From NCBI GenBank assembly GCA_036562265.1, contig DATCKS010000208.1, positions 1 to 8,098 of the forward strand: a DNA stretch of 8,098 bases, written 5' to 3'. Under the pieces are notes generated by a model. The model made no database searches and was not told the origin of the DNA. It worked only from the letters and a program-made list of their open reading frames with translations. Positions within the stretch are counted from its first letter, which is position 1, and every line of letters begins with the position of its first letter. Source of the DNA: DASVDK01 sp036562265 [NCBI: Thermodesulfobacteriota bacterium]. Lineage in GTDB: Bacteria; DASVDK01. The position numbers and the translations under genes are program-made. Shown one piece after another: positions 6,478 through 8,098 of this stretch.

Positions 6478-6924
6478 ATGGCAATCGTGCGTTGGGACCC
6501 GTTCCGTGACCTGGCGATTCTCCACGAGCGGATGAACCGGCTCTTCGACGAGACGCTGAGCCGCACCCGTGCAGCCGAGCCTTCGGAGCTGACCGGCAAC
6601 TGGTCGCCGGCCGTGGACGTCTACGAGAACGCCGAGCGGTACGTGGTCATCGCCGAGCTGCCCGGGCTCACGAAGGACGACGTGCAGATCGAGCTGAAGG
6701 AGAACGTGCTGACGCTCAGGGGGGAGCGGAAGTTCGAGGACGAGTACAAGGACCAGACCTGCCACCGCATGGAGCGCGCCTACGGGCAGTTCGTCCGCAG
6801 CTTCTCGATCCCGGCGCAGGTGGAGGCGAGCAAGGTCGAGGCGAGGTTCAAGGACGGCGTCCTCACCGTGACCATCCCGAAGGCCGCCGCCGCCAAGCCG
6901 CGCGTCATCCCCATCGCCGCCTAG
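6478..6924 (+). CDS. Hsp20/alpha-crystallin family small heat-shock protein
   Basis: This is an ATP-independent holdase that binds unfolding proteins and keeps them refoldable by ATP-dependent chaperones. It has 148 residues, typical of bacterial class A small heat-shock proteins. The N-terminal arm (1-40) begins IVRWDPFRDL and continues LHERMNRLFDE, both usual in the family. The alpha-crystallin domain (about 43-135) contains PAVDVYENAERYVVIAELPG (44-63), LKENVLTLRGER (73-84) and the end motif FKDGVLTVTIPK (124-135). The C-terminal I-X-I motif that docks neighbouring subunits is present as IPI (144-146). The ATG at 6478 has AAGGAGG 8 nt upstream. The GTG at 6400 is in frame but would add an atypical 26-residue extension through the leader. 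It converges with ftsH. Confidence 0.95.
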   Translation: MAIVRWDPFRDLAILHERMNRLFDETLSRTRAAEPSELTGNWSPAVDVYENAERYVVIAELPGLTKDDVQIELKENVLTLRGERKFEDEYKDQTCHRMERAYGQFVRSFSIPAQVEASKVEARFKDGVLTVTIPKAAAAKPRVIPIAA

Positions 6925-6930
6925 GCGGCG
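6915..6930. repeat. 16-nt perfect palindrome centred on the hsp20 stop codon
   Basis: CGCCGCCTAGGCGGCG reads identically on both strands, and its centre CTAG contains the TAG stop (6922-6924). A cruciform or RNA hairpin with a minimal loop is possible. It may contribute to 3'-end definition. Confidence 0.4.
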
Positions 6931-6957
6931 CCGCGCGTCCGGCACGCCAGCCGGCCC

Positions 6958-6991
6958 GCGCCGGCCGCGGTCCCTAGACCGCGGCCGGCGC
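6958..6991. terminator. Bidirectional 15-bp hairpin between hsp20 and ftsH
   Basis: Bases 6958-6972 pair perfectly with 6977-6991, giving a 15-bp stem (14 G-C pairs and one T-A) closed by a 4-nt loop, CCTA. The loop holds the ftsH stop codon (CTA on +, TAG on -), and the right arm encodes the last five ftsH codons. On the + strand a pyrimidine tract (6994-7008, T and C mixed) follows, so it could end hsp20 transcription. On the - strand no T-tract follows. Confidence 0.6.
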
Positions 6992-8098
6992 CGTCTTCTC
7001 CTTCTCCTTGCCGAGCATGGCCAGAAGCTCCGCTCCCTCGACGACCTCCTGCTCGAGGAGCCGCCTGGCCACCCGCTCGAGGGTGTCCCGGTGCGCCTCG
7101 AGCAACGCGCGGACTCGCGTCTGCGACGCGTCGAGAATGTGCCGCACCTCCGCGTCGATCGTCTGCGCGGTCGCCTCGCTGTACTCGCCCCGGCCGTCCA
7201 TCTCGGTCCCGAGGAAGCTGCGGCGCGGCTTGTCGAACGCGACCGGCCCGAGGCGTTCGCTCATCCCGTACTCCTTCACCATGCTCCGGGCGATGTCGGT
7301 GGCCCGCGTCAGGTCGTTGTGCGCGCCCGTGGAGATGTCGCCGAAGACGATCGACTCGGCCACCCGTCCGCCGAGCAGGACGTCGAGACGCGCCTCGAGC
7401 TCGGGACGGGTCATGAGGTACCGGTCCTCCGTGGGGAGCTGCTGGGTGTAACCGAGGGCGGCGATGCCCCGCTGGACCATCGAGATCTTGTGGACCGGGT
7501 CGGCGCCAGGCGTGAGCGCCGCCACGAGGGCGTGGCCCGCCTCGTGGTAGGCGACGCGGCTCTTCTCCCGCTCGTTCATGACGCGCCGCTTGCGCAGGCC
7601 CGCCACCTGCCGATCGATCGCCTCCTCGAAGTCCGCCATCTCGACGCTGCTCTTGCCCTTGCGCGCGGCAAGCAGCGCCGCCTCGTTGACCACGTTGGCG
7701 AGGTCGGCGCCGACGAAGCCGGGCGTCCGCTGGGCGATGACCCGGAGGTCGACGTCCGGGGCGAGCTTCACGTTGCGGACGTGGATGGCGAGGATCTGCT
7801 GCCGCCCCTCCAGGTCGGGACGGTCGACGAGCACCTGGCGATCGAACCGGCCGGGGCGCAGGAGCGCCGGGTCGAGGATTTCCGGACGGTTGGTGGCCGC
7901 CATGATGACCACCGCCTTGCGCGGGTCGAAGCCGTCCATCTCGACGAGGAGCTGGTTCAGCGTCTGCTCGCGCTCGTCGTTCGTGGCGAGCGGGCCGACG
8001 CCGCGCGCCTTGCCGAGGGCGTCGAGCTCGTCGATGAAGACGATGCAGGGGGCCTTGTCGTTCGCCTGCGCGAAGAGGTCGCGCACGCGCGAGGCGCC
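6974..8098 (-). CDS. ftsH: ATP-dependent zinc metalloprotease FtsH, 3' part, N-terminus beyond right edge
   Basis: FtsH is a membrane-anchored hexameric AAA+ protease that extracts and degrades membrane proteins and short-lived cytosolic ones. The visible 374 codons begin within the AAA+ module at GASRVRDLF; the transmembrane part, Walker A and pore loop lie right of the window. The GTG at 8086 is an internal valine, not a start. Counting visible residues, there is Walker [13 protein letters not shown] (18-29), the second region of homology [20 protein letters not shown] (68-87), the zinc site HEAGH (185-189) and Asp262 in TGAHNDL, spaced 73 residues from the second His as expected for the third ligand. 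[16 protein letters not shown] and [10 protein letters not shown] are further family landmarks. The C-terminal helix is short, ending in a Lys/Glu-rich stretch and APAAV. It converges on hsp20 with 49 nt between the stop codons. Confidence 0.97.
   Translation of the reverse strand, partial: GASRVRDLFAQANDKAPCIVFIDELDALGKARGVGPLATNDEREQTLNQLLVEMDGFDPRKAVVIMAATNRPEILDPALLRPGRFDRQVLVDRPDLEGRQQILAIHVRNVKLAPDVDLRVIAQRTPGFVGADLANVVNEAALLAARKGKSSVEMADFEEAIDRQVAGLRKRRVMNEREKSRVAYHEAGHALVAALTPGADPVHKISMVQRGIAALGYTQQLPTEDRYLMTRPELEARLDVLLGGRVAESIVFGDISTGAHNDLTRATDIARSMVKEYGMSERLGPVAFDKPRRSFLGTEMDGRGEYSEATAQTIDAEVRHILDASQTRVRALLEAHRDTLERVARRLLEQEVVEGAELLAMLGKEKEKTAPAAV

Noticed and set aside
5368-6945. 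Open reading frame of 525 codons on the minus strand opposite the hydrolase and hsp20 genes
   Set aside because: It runs through two intact genes and the hairpin region, with Arg/Gly/Val-rich translation lacking family features.
1-8098. CRISPR array, tRNA or rRNA gene, insertion sequence, phage or toxin-antitoxin genes
   Set aside because: Looked for on both strands; no regularly spaced repeats, cloverleaf sequence, transposase or integrase motifs, or small gene pairs were seen. The window is nearly filled by housekeeping genes.

Overview
This is a window of ordinary chromosome from a very GC-rich bacterium (about 70% G+C by eye). It holds housekeeping genes and no mobile element, prophage, CRISPR array or defence island. 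The gene order priA-def-fmt-htpX-rsmB, the GC content and the style of the proteins suggest a deep-branching, GC-rich Gram-negative-type lineage such as Rokubacteria/Methylomirabilota, a former deltaproteobacterial phylum or an acidobacterium. I cannot place it further from sequence alone.

Layout. Bases 1-1788 (+) are the 3' part of priA, the replication-restart helicase, cut by the left edge. A near-consensus sigma-70 promoter (TTGACA, 17 bp, TATCAT) overlaps the priA stop codon and should drive the next block. That block is def (peptide deformylase, 1846-2352), fmt (methionyl-tRNA formyltransferase, 2349-3287, overlapping def by 4 nt), htpX (membrane zinc protease, 3339-4217), rsmB (16S rRNA m5C967 methyltransferase, 4223-5530) and a dienelactone-hydrolase-family gene (5566-6249). 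Intergenic gaps are -4, 51, 5 and 35 nt, so one transcript is plausible. A 228-nt gap follows (6250-6477), with two strong GC-only hairpins and then an untranslated leader. Next is a small heat-shock protein of the Hsp20 family (6478-6924, +). It converges on the 3' two-thirds of ftsH (6974-8098, -), which is cut by the right edge.

How the genes fit together. Fmt formylates initiator Met-tRNA and Def removes the formyl group from nascent proteins, so they are the two ends of one cycle. RsmB modifies the ribosome that works with that tRNA. HtpX and FtsH are both membrane-anchored zinc proteases that remove damaged membrane proteins, and Hsp20 holds unfolding proteins, so the right part of the window has a protein-quality-control flavour.

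The main things worth a second look are regulatory or structural: the promoter embedded in the priA stop codon, palindromes centred on the stop codons of both convergent genes, paired hairpins after the hydrolase gene, a possible Shine-Dalgarno-masking leader ahead of htpX, and a DEEQ box in PriA where DEEH is usual. I found no convincing new biological system here.
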